A stretch of DNA of 64,000 bases from Solanum dulcamara (lineage: Eukaryota; Streptophyta; Magnoliopsida; Solanales; Solanaceae), in assembly GCF_947179165.1 (NCBI RefSeq), contig NC_077245.1, positions 46,711,286-46,775,285 of the forward strand, read 5' to 3'. Both the position numbers and the translations under genes were made by a program. The notes under the pieces were generated by a model. The model searched no databases. It was not told the DNA's origin and saw only the letters and a program-made list of their open reading frames with translations. Positions 24,641-36,304 of the stretch are shown one piece after another (the first letter of the stretch is position 1; every line of letters begins with the position of its first letter).

Positions 24641-27600
24641 TCTCTAGTTAGAGGGAAAGTTCAGGATCAGGATCATTGGGGTGGCCGACAGGGTGCTATA
24701 GGCAGAGCACGGGGAGGAAAATCAAATAATAGGTCAAACACATTAGGTAGAGGTACTCAAATTCATTTTTATGCGGCTCTAGTGAGAGTAGAGGCTAAGG
24801 CATCCAATGATGTTATTAAAGGTACGCTTTTATTTGTCCACCAACCTATCACATGTTTATTTGAACCAGGATCCACCTTTTCATATGTATATGTCTATTA
24901 TGCTCCTCGGTTGGGTATACGGTCTATGTCCTTGGAAGAGTCGGTTTATGTTTTGACCTCGATAGGTGAGTCTTTAGTAGTGGATCAGGTATTGCGGTCT
25001 TACTTAGTGACCATCCAGGGTTATGATAAGCTAGATTTTGATGTGATTTTGGGCATGGATTGGTTATCCCCTTACCATACTGTCTTGGATTGCTACACAA
25101 AGAACATTACCTTAGCCATGTCTTGTATTCCTCCGGTATCGTTGTAGGGTGCTTATAATTACAAACCAACGGGGATTATATCTTTAATCCAGGCTCAACG
25201 GTTGGTTGCTTCAGGTTGTCTATCTTACTTGGCCTATGTGTGTGATGTTAGTAGAGAGGATCGTTTAGTTGACTCAGTACCTGTGGTTAGAGATTATGTA
25301 GCTATGTTCATTATGAACCTACCTTGCCTTCCCAGAGCATTAACTTAGAGCTAAGCACTCATCCTATTTCTATTCCACCTCATCAAATGTCACCTACAGA
25401 GTTCAAGGAGCTCATTGTTCAACTTGAGGACCTCCTAGGTAAGGGGTTCATCCATCCGAGTGAGTTTTCATGGGGTGCTTCTGTTTTATTTGTGAAGAAG
25501 AAGGATAAGACTATGAAGATGTGCATTTACTACAGACAGTTGAACAAGGTGATGGTGAATAACTGTTACCCCATGCCTCGCATTGTTGACTTATTTTTTC
25601 AGCTTCATGGTATTGTGATGTTTTCTAATATTGACTTGAGTTCCGTTTACCATTAGCTGAGGATTAGGGTAGCAAGTATCTCTAAGACCTTCTTTAGGAC
25701 TCATTATGGCCAATATGAGTTCTTTATAATATCTTTTGGGTTGACTAATTCCCCTACCGCCTTCATGGACTTGATGACTCAAATTTTCAGTCCCTACCTT
25801 GATTTATATGTCATTGTCTTCATTGATGACATATTGGTATATTTCCAGAGCTAGAGTGAGCATGAGCGGCATTTGAGGATATTGCTCCAGACTTTGATAG
25901 ATCATTAGTTTTATATCAAGTTTTGAAAGTGCAAGTTTTAGCTTTAGTCTATAGCATTTTTGAGGCACGTAGTTTTCAATGAGGGTATTGTGGTTGATCC
26001 AGCAAATATTGAGGCTATTCGTGATTGGGACTGACCCACTTTTATTAATGAAGTTTATAGCTTCATTGGGTTAGTGAGTTACTATAGACATTTTATTGAG
26101 GGTTTTTCTATTATTACAGATCCGTTGACTTGGTTGAATCCTTAGGATGTTCCTTTTGTGTGGTTAGAGAAGTGTGAGATGAACTTTTGGAGGCTAAAGG
26201 AGTTGGTTACCACTGCTCTTTTTTTGACTCTTCCAGTTGAGAGAGAGGGCTTCATAGTATATATTGTGACGCATTTGGCATTAGTTTGGGTTGTGTATTG
26301 ATGCAGCGAGGCTGGGTCATAGATTATACTTTGAGGAAGGTTAATTTGCATAGGAGAAACTACCCTACACACGAATTGGAGTTGGCATCGGTAGTTTTGT
26401 GCCTAAGATCTTGAGGCACTATCTTTATGGAGTTCATTGTGATATCTTCACCGATCTTAAGAGCCTTTAGTACATTATGAGCTAGAGGGACCTTAATTAA
26501 AAGCAGTATTGGTAGATTGCGCTCTTGAAGGACTACGACCTCTCTATTCTTTGCCATCTGGGCAAGGTGAATGTAATAGTGGATGCCTTGAGCCAGAAGA
26601 TGATGAGTATGGGTAGTCTAACCTTTCTTTCTGTTATGGAGCCACTGTTGGCTTTGGACATCCAGTACTTAGCTAACCAGATATTAACCTATGTGGGGGT
26701 TTAATTATCTTTGCTAGATCGGATCTATAGTCATCAGTTTGAGGATGAGTCTTTAGTAGCACTCAAGGATAGGGTGTTAGCAGGAAATGATGGTCAGGCT
26801 ACCTTAGATTCAGATAGGGTTTTGAGATTCGTTGGTTGATTATGTGTTTCGAGAGTTGGATGTTTAATTGAGCTGATTCATAGTGAGGCCCATAATTATA
26901 TATATTCCATCCATCCAAGCACAACTAAGATGTATCGCGATTTAAGGTAGCACTATTGATGGAGCAATATAAGGAGAGATATCTCAGACTATGTGTCTCA
27001 TTATTTATGTTACCAGTAGGTTAAGGCCGAGCTTATGAGGCATGGTTGTAAGTTTAAGAGGTTACCTATTCCAGAGTAAAATTGGAAGCGTATTACCATG
27101 AACTTCATTATGGGTTTACCTCATACTTGTAGAGGTGTTGACAAGAGTTGGGTCATTGTGGATTGATTGACCAAATCAGTACACTTCCTTTAGTGCCGAG
27201 AGGTTGGCGCGTATCTATATTTAGGAAATGGCTTGTCTTCATGGCATACCTGTATCTATCATTTCAAACTGAGGTTTAGTGTTCACTTCCAACTTTTTGA
27301 GGGCTTTTCAGGAAAAGTTGGGCACCCGTGTCCAACTTAGCAAAGCATTTCACCCAAAGATTGATCTCCAGTTAGAGCGCACTATTTATATCCTTGAGGA
27401 TATGTTGCGGTCTTGTATCATGGATTTTGAGGGTCCGTGGGACCATTTCTTGCCTTTGCCAGAATTTATGTATAATAACAACTACAACTCTAGTATTCAG
27501 ATGGTCCTGTTTGAGGACTGATATGGTACGCGTTGTGACTCTCTGGTTGGTTGATTAAATTCTGTAGAGCCTAGGCCGTGTGGTATAGACTTGCTTTAGG

Positions 27601-28050
27601 AGGCTTTGGATAAGGTGATGCTTATTAAGGATAGGCTTAGCATGGCTCAAAGTAGACTTTAAAGTTATACAGATCACAATTGTCGACCATTAAGGTTTTC
27701 AAATGGTGACCGAGTATTTCTCTAAGTATCGCCTAATAAGGGCGTGATGAGATTTGAGAGACGGGGCAAGGTCAGTCCCAGGTATATAGGGTCATTTAAT
27801 ATTTTGAGGACAGTCAAAGAGGTTGCCTATGAAATACCCCTACCTCCAGCACTATCAGTTATCCACCCAGTCTTTCATGTCTCGATTCTGCGTCGATATG
27901 TTCCAAATGAGTATCATGTGCTCTAGTATGATTCAGTTGAGTTGGATGATCATCGTACTTTTGTAGAAGAGTCAGTTGCCATTCTAGCCAGAGATATTAG
28001 GCAGCTGCGATTAAGAGCCATTCATTGTTAATGTCCATTGGAGGCACCAT
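24626..28050 (+). pseudogene. D1 pol pseudogene: protease, reverse transcriptase, RNase H, integrase
   Basis: Domains follow in order. Protease at about 24770-25100 has LFEPGST, where the catalytic Asp of the usual D-S/P-G triad is replaced by Glu. Reverse transcriptase at about 25370-25960 keeps the FIDDI catalytic box at 25819-25833. RNase H lies at about 26260-26600 (CDAFG, YPTHELELA). Integrase lies at about 26860-27530, with a KFHP-like HPK core block near 27350 and an IQMVLFED block near 27500. The C-terminal region at 27744-27926 has KGVMRFERRGKVSPRYIG and FHVSILRRYVP. Stops, mainly TAG, and frameshifts occur throughout; open pieces are 24626-25147, 25324-25656, 27279-27521 and 27744-27926. 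This is a dead gene. Confidence 0.88.
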
Positions 28051-28176
28051 CCAGTCAAGGAGGCTACCTGAGAGACTGAGAATGAGATGTGGGAGCAATT
28101 CCCCAGCTCATTTGAGACTTCAGGTACTTCTTGACTCTTACTTTTACAGAGGAATGTTCTTTTTAGTAGTGCATTT

Positions 28177-31100
28177 TGTAATGACCCTCCGGGTCATTCT
28201 TTCCTTAATTCCTTCTTTTTCATCATTTAGAGTGTTCCTGTTGCGACCCTAAGTCATTTATGACTTATTGGCACTGATTGTTCGATTCCCTGATTTTTCA
28301 TTTGTGTTTTAGACCCATTTCCCTATTTTTGAGATTTTGACACTAGAAAAGTTGACTTAAGTCATAACATCACGTAAATAACCTCGAAACGAACCTGACA
28401 GTTCCATCAGCTCTGGAATTGCCAAATTAGACTAGTAGCATGGTATGCATGAGTATCAAGTAATTGATAAGAGTTTGGGGTCATTTGATATTTTAGCCTT
28501 TGAAATTTGGAATAAGGTTGACTTTGGTCAGTATTCTTGAAAACGCACTCGGATTAAAATTATATCAGCGTGGTAAGTTCTATAATGTCAATTTTTGTCT
28601 AGAGCGAACTTTTGTTCACTTCTCGAGGCTATTAATCTAATCTTGAGGTGCATTGGAATTTTGCTTATAATGGGGCTTTGGTGTGGGATCCACTTTTCAT
28701 TAATATGAGCTTGCACGAAAATTTCAAAAGAACCATTTAGTCTAGAACATCAAATTTGGTGGTGTAGCATATCTCATTTGCGGGCATGGATTTTGTAGGA
28801 CTATGCTGGTGTAGGGCTTTTTTCCCCTTCACGTTTAAGGGTAGAACCGTATTCTCAGAAGCCAAATGTATTAGCCTCCACATTCGCGGAGCCTTGACCT
28901 CTACTTCTCTGCAATTGCGGGGACTGTGTCGTGTCTACGGAGCCCTATACTGTTTACCCTCGCGTTCCCAAGCCTCTGGTCACGTTCGCAAGGTTAATTC
29001 TTGTGACCTATGTGTTTGCGGGCCACTTAGTCCATGTTCTTAAAGGTCAAGTATGGCTTATCTCTTTGAATAAAAAGACCATGCGATTAGCCCTTAGTTC
29101 ATAACATCAAATAACCATATCTTGAGCTCTAGAGGTCAAATTTAGGTGATTCAAAGCTAGAATTGTAGGTAATTGTTTTGAGAATGTATGGGTAACTTCA
29201 TAAAGTGTCAAGGAAGCTTTATCGGAGGTAATTTTTGTGTTATAATTTCTGTCCTTATGCTTTAATGGTAGAAATTGTTGAAATTTTGCATGATCATGTT
29301 TGGGGCTATTTCAAGCCTCAAATTGTATTCTCTTTTGGAACACAAGTTTGGGTGATATTTAGGAACTTTTCACAGAGTGAATTCTGGAATTACTAGAGCG
29401 GGTCTTACATTTCCATTTTTACTCCAAAATTGATCCATCTCCAACGTTGCTAATTTTAGTGTCAAAACATCTGTATTAACGTTGTGTACCTACATTTAAT
29501 AGCGCGACAGCATTCAGAAGCCTTTCAAAAGTGGAATGCTCTATTCAGTGATTTTAGATCATGCGTTATTGGCTTACAATTAGGTTATGGCTTCCCCCTC
29601 TTTAGATTGATCAAGAAATATATTTTCTTATTGATTAGTTGGAATTTGGGTTGGGTAGTTATCGGGTACTTGTGAGCATGCTACTTTTCTTTGTTGATAA
29701 TCCATGCCTTGTGGTATATTTGTATAGTTGTTTTTTTGACTATTTGGAGCATGTTTGGCCTTAGTCTAGATTTGACTAGGGCTTTCCTTAGAAATGCATG
29801 ATTCAGACTTGATAGCCTTAGTTTTGTCCCGACGTCACTTGGACCGGCTTAGATTCTTATGGGGTGGTGTAGCAGACTTGAGTCTGATAGTTTTGGCCTT
29901 CTCTAGGCAATATGCTTGCTCTAACGACTTTCTATCCTAATTATAATGACCCTCCAGCTTATTGTTTAATTTAAACATTCATTCCATTGTTCAGAGCATT
30001 TTGTAGTGACCCTAAGTCATTTATGACTTGCTGGTAGTGACTTTTCTATCGCGTGGTCATTCATTCGGATTTTATGCTCATTTTTCTGTTTTGGAGCTTT
30101 TATAACTTGAAAAGTTGACTTCAGTCATTACTTTAGGAAAACAACCTCAGAATAGAATTCTGATGGTTCCATCAACTTCGCAATGGCCAAATTAGGCTAG
30201 TAGCATGGTCGGCACAAGTACCGAGGCAATCGGTATGAATATAAGAGCATTTGGCGCTTTTACCTTTGAAATTTGGCCTATAGTTGACTTTGGTCAATAT
30301 TTATGGAAAACACACTCAGATGAAAATTCTAACAGCGTGGTTAGTTCTAGAATGTCGAGTTTGGTCTAAAATGACCTTTTGTTCGCTTCTCGAGTCTTCC
30401 TGTCTAATCTCGAGGCCTGTTGTGGATTTTGGCTTAAAATGACCATTGGGTATGGGACCCACTTTCAGTCGTAAAGACCTTATATGGAAATTTCGACTGG
30501 GACATTGATTCTGGAATGTCGAATTTGGTAGGGTAGCATATCTCATTTGCGTGCACAAGATTCCTAATGAATTTTGAGCACCACATCAGAGTATTTCGTC
30601 TTGGTGAAAACTCAGATTTTAGCTGATATCTGGTGCAACACAAATTTATCTTCGTGATCGCGAGAACTTGGCCGTGTTCGTGGAGGTCCATGAGTCTGTT
30701 CTCCACTATCATTGAGAAATGGCTGCATTCGCGGAGGTCCATAAAGTTGGTCTCCGCGTTCGCAGGGCCTTGGCCGTGTTTGCAGAGGCTTGAGTTCTTT
30801 GCCTTCGCAATCGCAGACCTCTGGTCACCTTCGCGAAGGACAAGCCTTTTTGTCCTCCACTTTCCCATAGCAATGTAGTCGCGTTTGCAAAGACCAATGT
30901 CCTAGTCTTTTAATAAAGACAAAGGACGAACTCAGCTTATATTCAAAGATTCAAGGTTGGATTTCTCCTCCATTTCTTACTCAAATTTTGTGATTCAAAG
31001 ATTCAAGGTTGGATTAAAAAATGCTTTGGAATTCAACTTAGGTGGGTTGTTGCATTGGCTAGGTGTGGAAAGCATTCCACGGATATCAGTGACTATGAAC

Positions 31101-32137
31101 CATTGGAGGAACTTGAAAGAGCTATAGTTTGACACTTTTGTCGGGGCATTCGGATTCAAGCTCAAGCCTCGAACGTATTATCACTTTCAAAGAGCATCCG
31201 GTTGAAGGTTTGGCCTTTTCATTCGCATCCTTATAAAGATCATCCAGTTAGAGGTTCGGCCTTAGTTATTTGATATTTTTGATCGGTTACATTGATACTT
31301 CTGGTGAGCATCCGATTAGAGGTCCGACCTCTGTCCCTTTAGATTATACTAACTTGGTTTGAGGTTCTGGTTCTACATTCTTTGGTCTTGGGTTCTTATA
31401 TTCAATTCTAGGATTTATAGCTATTATATGTACCAGTCGGGCTTATGGGGGTCCGTTCGGGTTTTTATTCAAACTTATGCATGAGTGTACCTTCTTGGCT
31501 TATGGGGTTCAGCTAGGTGTAGTTAGCTTGTAGATTACCTTTGTTAGGATATTTTCTACACTCATGTGCATTTCATTTCATTACTTTACTTTAGACTTCC
31601 GCTCTTGACCTTGTTCTGTCCTATTCCTCCTTTTCATATTGCTTTTACTTTACAAGCTCAGTCTCCCTATGATGCCTACTAGGTACCTATTATATTGGTA
31701 CTCATACTAAACTTTGCATCTATTTTGTGATGCAGGTCCAAGCAAGAGTGGCCAACGTTAACTCGAGCTTGCAGCAATCTGATCAGGAGACGGGGGTGAG
31801 CACTTGACATTTTGTATTGATGCAGTCTCCATATGTGTAAATATATGATAAATCTTTTGTTTTTGAGACAAGTCTTATTTTTGTGGTCCATTTTGGGGAC
31901 TTGTACTCTTTATTTAGTCATCTCTGTACTATTGACGTCCAGGTTCTAGGAGGGATCAGTTGTATATAGTTATTTTAGCTCGTCTTCCACTTATCTATGT
32001 TGTTTATATTAGAATTGTTTATTCTTGTTTATTTTCTACCCTTAAACCCACTACTAGTTGTTTCGAGTTACGGATTGGCTTACCTACTGATGGGTTATTA
32101 TAGGTGTCATCATGGCTTGAAAAATCGAATCATGAAA
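28177..32137 (+). mobile_element. 3' LTR of D1, about 3.96 kb, with an internal partial duplication
   Basis: It starts TGTAATGACCCTCCGGG. At 29942 a second LTR start, TATAATGACCCTCC, appears, followed by about 1 kb of LTR 5' sequence (29942 to about 31000). The normal LTR order then resumes and runs to 32137. The segments 28177-29941 and 29942-31000 therefore overlap in content; for example 28441-28500 corresponds to 30205-30270. Both contain the TTCGC word cluster. The end is followed by the ATCAA target duplication. Confidence 0.85.
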
Positions 32138-33374
32138 ATCAATCTAAAAAATATTTGAAATTAATTAAAATAATATAGCCTCTAAAAGTATGAATATGTC
32201 GATATATCTTATCCTCAATAAATCTCCTTACGCGCCATATGATCAAGTACACAGATATGTAGCTACAATAAAGAAAGTACACACACATATATTTAGCCTA
32301 TCACATTCTACTATAATAGAAAAGAGCTGATTTCAACATGTCAGCTTAATGCCAATAAATTGCAAGTTGAGGGTATATTTGACTTTTCAGGTATTTAGTT
32401 AGACGTGTCTTCTTTCAGAAACTATTCTTTTCACATCTGGAATAGCCACCGACTGATCATCTATAATTTGCATCGCCTTCATCTCCTCTAACTTTTTCTT
32501 TTCAATAATCTTTTCCTATGGGTTTACCAGTATTCCAAGTTAGTATCTCTTTGCCATTGCTCTTGTTTGTTAAACATTCTATACATATTTCTTCTATCTT
32601 TCTTACATCTATGATGTGATTGGAGTGCTATTTTTTTATTTCTATCTATCAATGTTATGTTGTTAGCGAGCAATCGATTTTGAAGTAAAATTATCGGTAA
32701 AGTTACTCTTGGATTTTATTTTTACTTATGCCCTCTTTGATTGAAAATTCAAGTCGAACATTTACTCTTAAGAATAATAGGAGGTTCTTATGGTTATTTA
32801 TTTTCACTATGAATGTGTTTGAAAGAGTTTCCATTGTTAACCGAGCTTAAAGAATACAAATCTGTGAAAAAATGGTAGGCTAATTGCATTTATTTTAAGT
32901 CGTCATTTGAAACAGTTTTCATTTTGGGAGGCAGGAGAGGGTCATCTCAATGCACATGATGACCTATCGGAAAAACAAAAGGAAAATCCCCAACCATAAA
33001 CTCCCCCAAAATATCATGCATTTGAATCTTATTATTTTAGTAGCCATAAATATTGATTGAGAATTAGAAGAATGCCTATAGTTGATTTATGATAGAAAGT
33101 GACTGTTTGGATAGGAAAAAAATAACTGGTAAATGAGGTCTATTTTTATTCAGAGATGGTGATAAGTTCATGTACGAAAAAGAAACAACTGATAGTTGGA
33201 TTTTGAAATTCGCGTAAAAGGATGATTTAGGCGTGTTTTTGACAATTATTTCTTTCTTTTATATTAGTTTTATGCCTTGTTTAGTATAAATATGTTTGTC
33301 TATTCGATTTATCATCGTTCAAGATTTCCTTTGTTGGCTTCTACATGACGCCTTGTTTATTTTGATCCCAAAAG

Positions 33375-34290
33375 GTACTGAATTTTGCAGGGAGTTATTT
33401 TAGTGGTCCAATTCCTTCTGAATATGGTTCACTCAAGAATCTTAATTTCATTAACTTAGCTGGAAATTCACTAAGTGGTAAAATACCATCAAAATTAGGA
33501 TGCTGGAAAATAATAATTCATTTGGAGATTGGTTATAATTTATATGAAGGAACCATTCCTTGGGAACTTGAGAATATGAGTAAGCTTCAGTATCTTCATA
33601 TTGCTAGTGCAAATTTATCTGGTTCAATACCAAAAGAACTAACTAATTTGACCAACCTTGATCACTTTTCTTGTTCAAAAACCAACTTAGTTGTAAAATT
33701 CTATGGGAGTTTGGAAAAATCATATCTTTTTCAAGTTCAGATCTTTCTGATTATTATCTTTCAGGTCCAATTCCAGAGAGTTTCTCGGAGTTGAAAATAT
33801 ATTAAGTTGCTTACTATCATGTATAATAACTTAAGTGGAACTATTCCTGAAGGAACTGCAGAGCTTCCATAGCTTGATACACTTCTTATATGGGACAATT
33901 GTTTTTCAGGTTGACTCCTAAAAGACTTGGGCAAATATTCAAAGCTAAAATATGTTGATGTTTAAACAAACTATTTAGATGGTAGCATTCCACCAAGTGT
34001 ATGTTCGGTTGGGGTGTTACAAAGGTTGATCTTTTTTTCGTATAATATCACTGGTGGACTATCTCCATCACTTTCCAATTGTTCCTCTCTTGTTTGGCTC
34101 CGTATCGAAGACAATTTATTCTCAGGTGATATCTCTTTGAACTTTGGCAAGTTTCCTGATTTGTCATATGTTGGTATGTCTAGAAATAGGTTCAGTGTAG
34201 GGATTCCTTCTGATATTGCCTTAGCTTCCAATCTTGAATACTTCAATGTGTCTAATAATCCAAATCTTGGAGCTGTAATCTCAGAAAAGA
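33375..34290 (+). pseudogene. LRR receptor-like kinase ectodomain fragment (PXY/TDR-MOL1 type)
   Basis: Plant LRR receptor kinases sense peptides at the cell surface through tandem 24-residue repeats with an LxxLxLxxNxLxGxIP pattern. From 33375 the frame reads FSGPIPSEYGSLKNL, NLAGNSLSGKIP, an EIGYNLYEGTIPWELENMS repeat and ANLSGSIPKELTNLTNL, so about five repeats are in register. A frameshift follows near 33695, then a TAG at about 33869 and another stop near 33912. A second open stretch, 34014-34290, has NITGGLSPSLSNCSSLVWL and NRFSVGIPSDIALASNLEYFNVSNN. The register and the EIGYN-type repeat recall the PXY/TDR and MOL1 group; this comparison is from memory. Signal peptide, transmembrane segment and kinase are all absent. 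It is a captured, decayed piece of a host gene. Confidence 0.8.
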
Positions 34291-34636
34291 CATTTCTTAT
34301 AAAAAATTGTTGTCCTTTATTGTAGTTTACCTTACTGTTATTTTAAATTTTTAGCATTACAAACATTATGCATTACTTTCTTTCTCATATTTCAGTATAG
34401 TTGCTTTTAATTATACAGCATATGAATCTACGTTTGTTTCTTCTTCCTACCCTCATGTGCAGATAGTTACAACTACCTCAGAGGGCTGATAACCATCTGC
34501 CCATCCCATTAGATTGGATTTGCTTCTCTGCCTTCTATGCTATGAGATATTGAAATCTCCTAGAAGAATTTTTATTTTTCTATTATCATTTTCTTGAGGT
34601 CTACTTATAACCTGTATGTAATCTCAACTAATTGTA

Positions 34637-34760
34637 ATCTATCTTCTCTAGGGAAGGACACCTTGATAAATCAAGCCTCTGATGAAGCTAAAAGTTCAGA
34701 CTCCCTGAATGAGGACTCCTACAAAGTTGTCGATGGCACCTTAATTATGCTTATATTAGA
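34637..34760 (+). pseudogene. Possible second captured exon, origin unknown
   Basis: After a pyrimidine-rich TCTTCTCTAG that would suit a 3' splice site, an open frame reads GKDTLINQASDEAKSSDSLNEDSYKVV-like sequence, acidic and Ser-rich. It lies inside the Helitron-like element, close to its 3' hairpin. I do not recognise the protein. It may belong to a different gene from the LRR fragment or may be chance. Confidence 0.3.
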
Positions 34761-34805
34761 ATTCTATTCATCTGCATTTACACTTCTGCACATTATTATT
34801 TTTGG

Positions 34806-34823
34806 GCCCGTGCTGGCACGGGC
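34806..34823 (+). repeat. Helitron 3' terminal hairpin
   Basis: GCCCGTGC and GCACGGGC form a perfect 8-bp stem with a 2-base loop, followed after nine bases by CTAG. In Helitrons this hairpin ends rolling-circle strand transfer. Confidence 0.75.
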
Positions 34824-34836
34824 TCCTACACTCTAG

Positions 34837-36304
34837 AATCAATAAGAAAAGGATAAAAGAAAGAAAATATTATAATAAATATGTTTTTAAATGAATATAA
34901 AAATCATTTACAAAGAATCATGCACTATCAACACTTTACATAACATAATACAAAATTTTCAATTTTTGGAGCATTTCCAAACATCTTCGGAGATATGTCT
35001 CCTTCATTTACATCAATTAGAATATAAACTAAAGAATAAAAACCACCATTGTCTAAATAAAAATCGATGTATCTTTATTTCTTTCTAATTCATACATAAT
35101 GATTAAAATTAATTTCATTCCTAGCATTCAGTCCCTATCAATCAATATTCTCACATATGATGACATCTTCAATTCAAATACAACACTAATGCAACTGCTC
35201 CTAATAGTTCTAAGAAGATCAGTGATATTTTTTTCTTCTGTCGTTAGCCATCCTATAGGTACGACTGAAACTGAGCTAAAAAGTAACTAAATAAAAAGAG
35301 AAAATGAAAAAAACACAAAGGAGAAAATGGTTCTCAATTACAGAGAATTGACAAACATAAATAAAAAGATCAAATAAAATTTGCAAATTCAGTTTCTCTT
35401 CTAGGTGACTTTAAATAAGAGACCTGATATTAGGGAGGATAAAAAAAATAGCCGAAAAGGAAAAAAGAACCATCAGTTTCCTTCTTAATTGTTGTGACTC
35501 TTGGTCTTCAACAATTTCCTCACAAACAAATGATCTTAAATAAGGGTTGAAGCAGGTTTAATTGAAGAAGGATCATGCCAGAAAATGAAGGGTTTATAAG
35601 CTTAAATCATAATTATGAGTATTTTTACAATTTAGTGTAGTATTAATGAAGAATATATATAGTTGTTTTTTTAAAAAAAAAAAAAAGTATAAAATGATAA
35701 TTCAACTTTTGACCTGAAGTCTTCCTACTTTTAGTAATACATGTGTTGCACACATGTATTCCATGTAAATTTTTATATATATGTTAGAACAACTAAAATT
35801 ATGTGAAAACATGCATGCAGTGACTAATAAAATGCAACAATTAGAAATAAATCTTCAAGGGGAATAAGAAGGGCCAAATCAGGGGCGTATTTTAATGTTT
35901 AAAATTAATTCTTTTTAACAAACTAACTGTAAAATTTGAACTTTGATTAATAGTTAGCAAATTTTCAATAAAGTCACAAATAACTAATTTCAACACAAAT
36001 AAAAATAGAGACTTACAACATTCAAAATTTCATAGAAGATTAAATTATAGAATTATAATTGAGAACAAACACACATAAGATGAAATAGAGAACATAGAAG
36101 ATTAAAAATGTATAATAGAGAGAAAACACAAAAATATAAACAAAGAAGAACAAACACAACATTCACATCCTTCTTAACACCTTAATTATAAAAATATAGA
36201 TGGAAAAAAACATGATCAATACAGAATTTTTAAATTTCCTATCGACACCTTCTTTCATAACCAATCAAATTAAACATCCTTTTTTACCGAGTTAAACTAA
36301 AATA
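34837..36304. other. AT-rich stretch without recognised genes
   Basis: No coding homology was seen; short open frames such as 34891-35088 and 35099-35290 lack any known pattern. It contains a poly(A) run at about 35671-35684 and the hairpin at 35736-35760. It may be ordinary intergenic DNA or an older decayed element. Confidence 0.45.
35736..35760. repeat. Perfect 10-bp stem hairpin
   Basis: AATACATGTG and CACATGTATT are exact reverse complements separated by TTGCA. It sits in AT-rich sequence with no gene nearby. Its role is unknown. Confidence 0.7.

Larger units (their letters stand above)
20275..32137 (+). mobile_element. Structurally complete Ty3/gypsy element D1, decayed
   Basis: Two related LTRs (20275-23295 and 28177-32137) enclose a primer site, gag and pol in gypsy order (protease, reverse transcriptase, RNase H, integrase). 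The element is bounded by identical 5-bp target duplications ATCAA at 20270-20274 and 32138-32142. Every open frame is broken by many stops and several frameshifts, so it is non-autonomous. The two LTRs differ at many positions, which indicates an old insertion. The 3' LTR is longer than the 5' LTR by about 0.94 kb because of an internal partial duplication. A chromovirus-like (Del/Tekay) placement is plausible but not proven. Confidence 0.92.
32307..34836 (+). mobile_element. Non-autonomous Helitron-like element carrying a gene fragment
   Basis: Helitrons are rolling-circle transposons that start with TC and end with a GC-rich hairpin about ten bases before CTRR. Here the left end reads TCTACTATAATAG at 32307, like many plant Helitron 5' termini. 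The right end has the perfect 8-bp stem GCCCGTGC-TG-GCACGGGC at 34806-34823, then nine bases, then CTAG at 34833-34836. No Rep/helicase is encoded, so it would depend on another element. Between the ends lies a fragment of an LRR receptor kinase gene. The flanking bases are T on the left and A on the right rather than the canonical A and T, which is the main weakness of the call. Confidence 0.72.

Noticed and set aside
30434..30897. Overlapping open frames on both strands, up to 144 codons
   Set aside because: They fall in the TTCGC word cluster of the D1 3' LTR, where the repeated words keep several frames open by chance; no protein similarity was seen.
20275..32137. Element D1 considered as an endogenous pararetrovirus
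   Set aside because: It has LTRs, target duplications, an initiator-Met primer site and an integrase, which define an LTR retrotransposon; no movement protein or virus-type coat region was seen.
33375..34290. LRR segment considered as a functional resident receptor or resistance gene
   Set aside because: There is no signal peptide, transmembrane segment, kinase or NB-ARC domain, stops and frameshifts are present, and Helitron-like ends bracket it.
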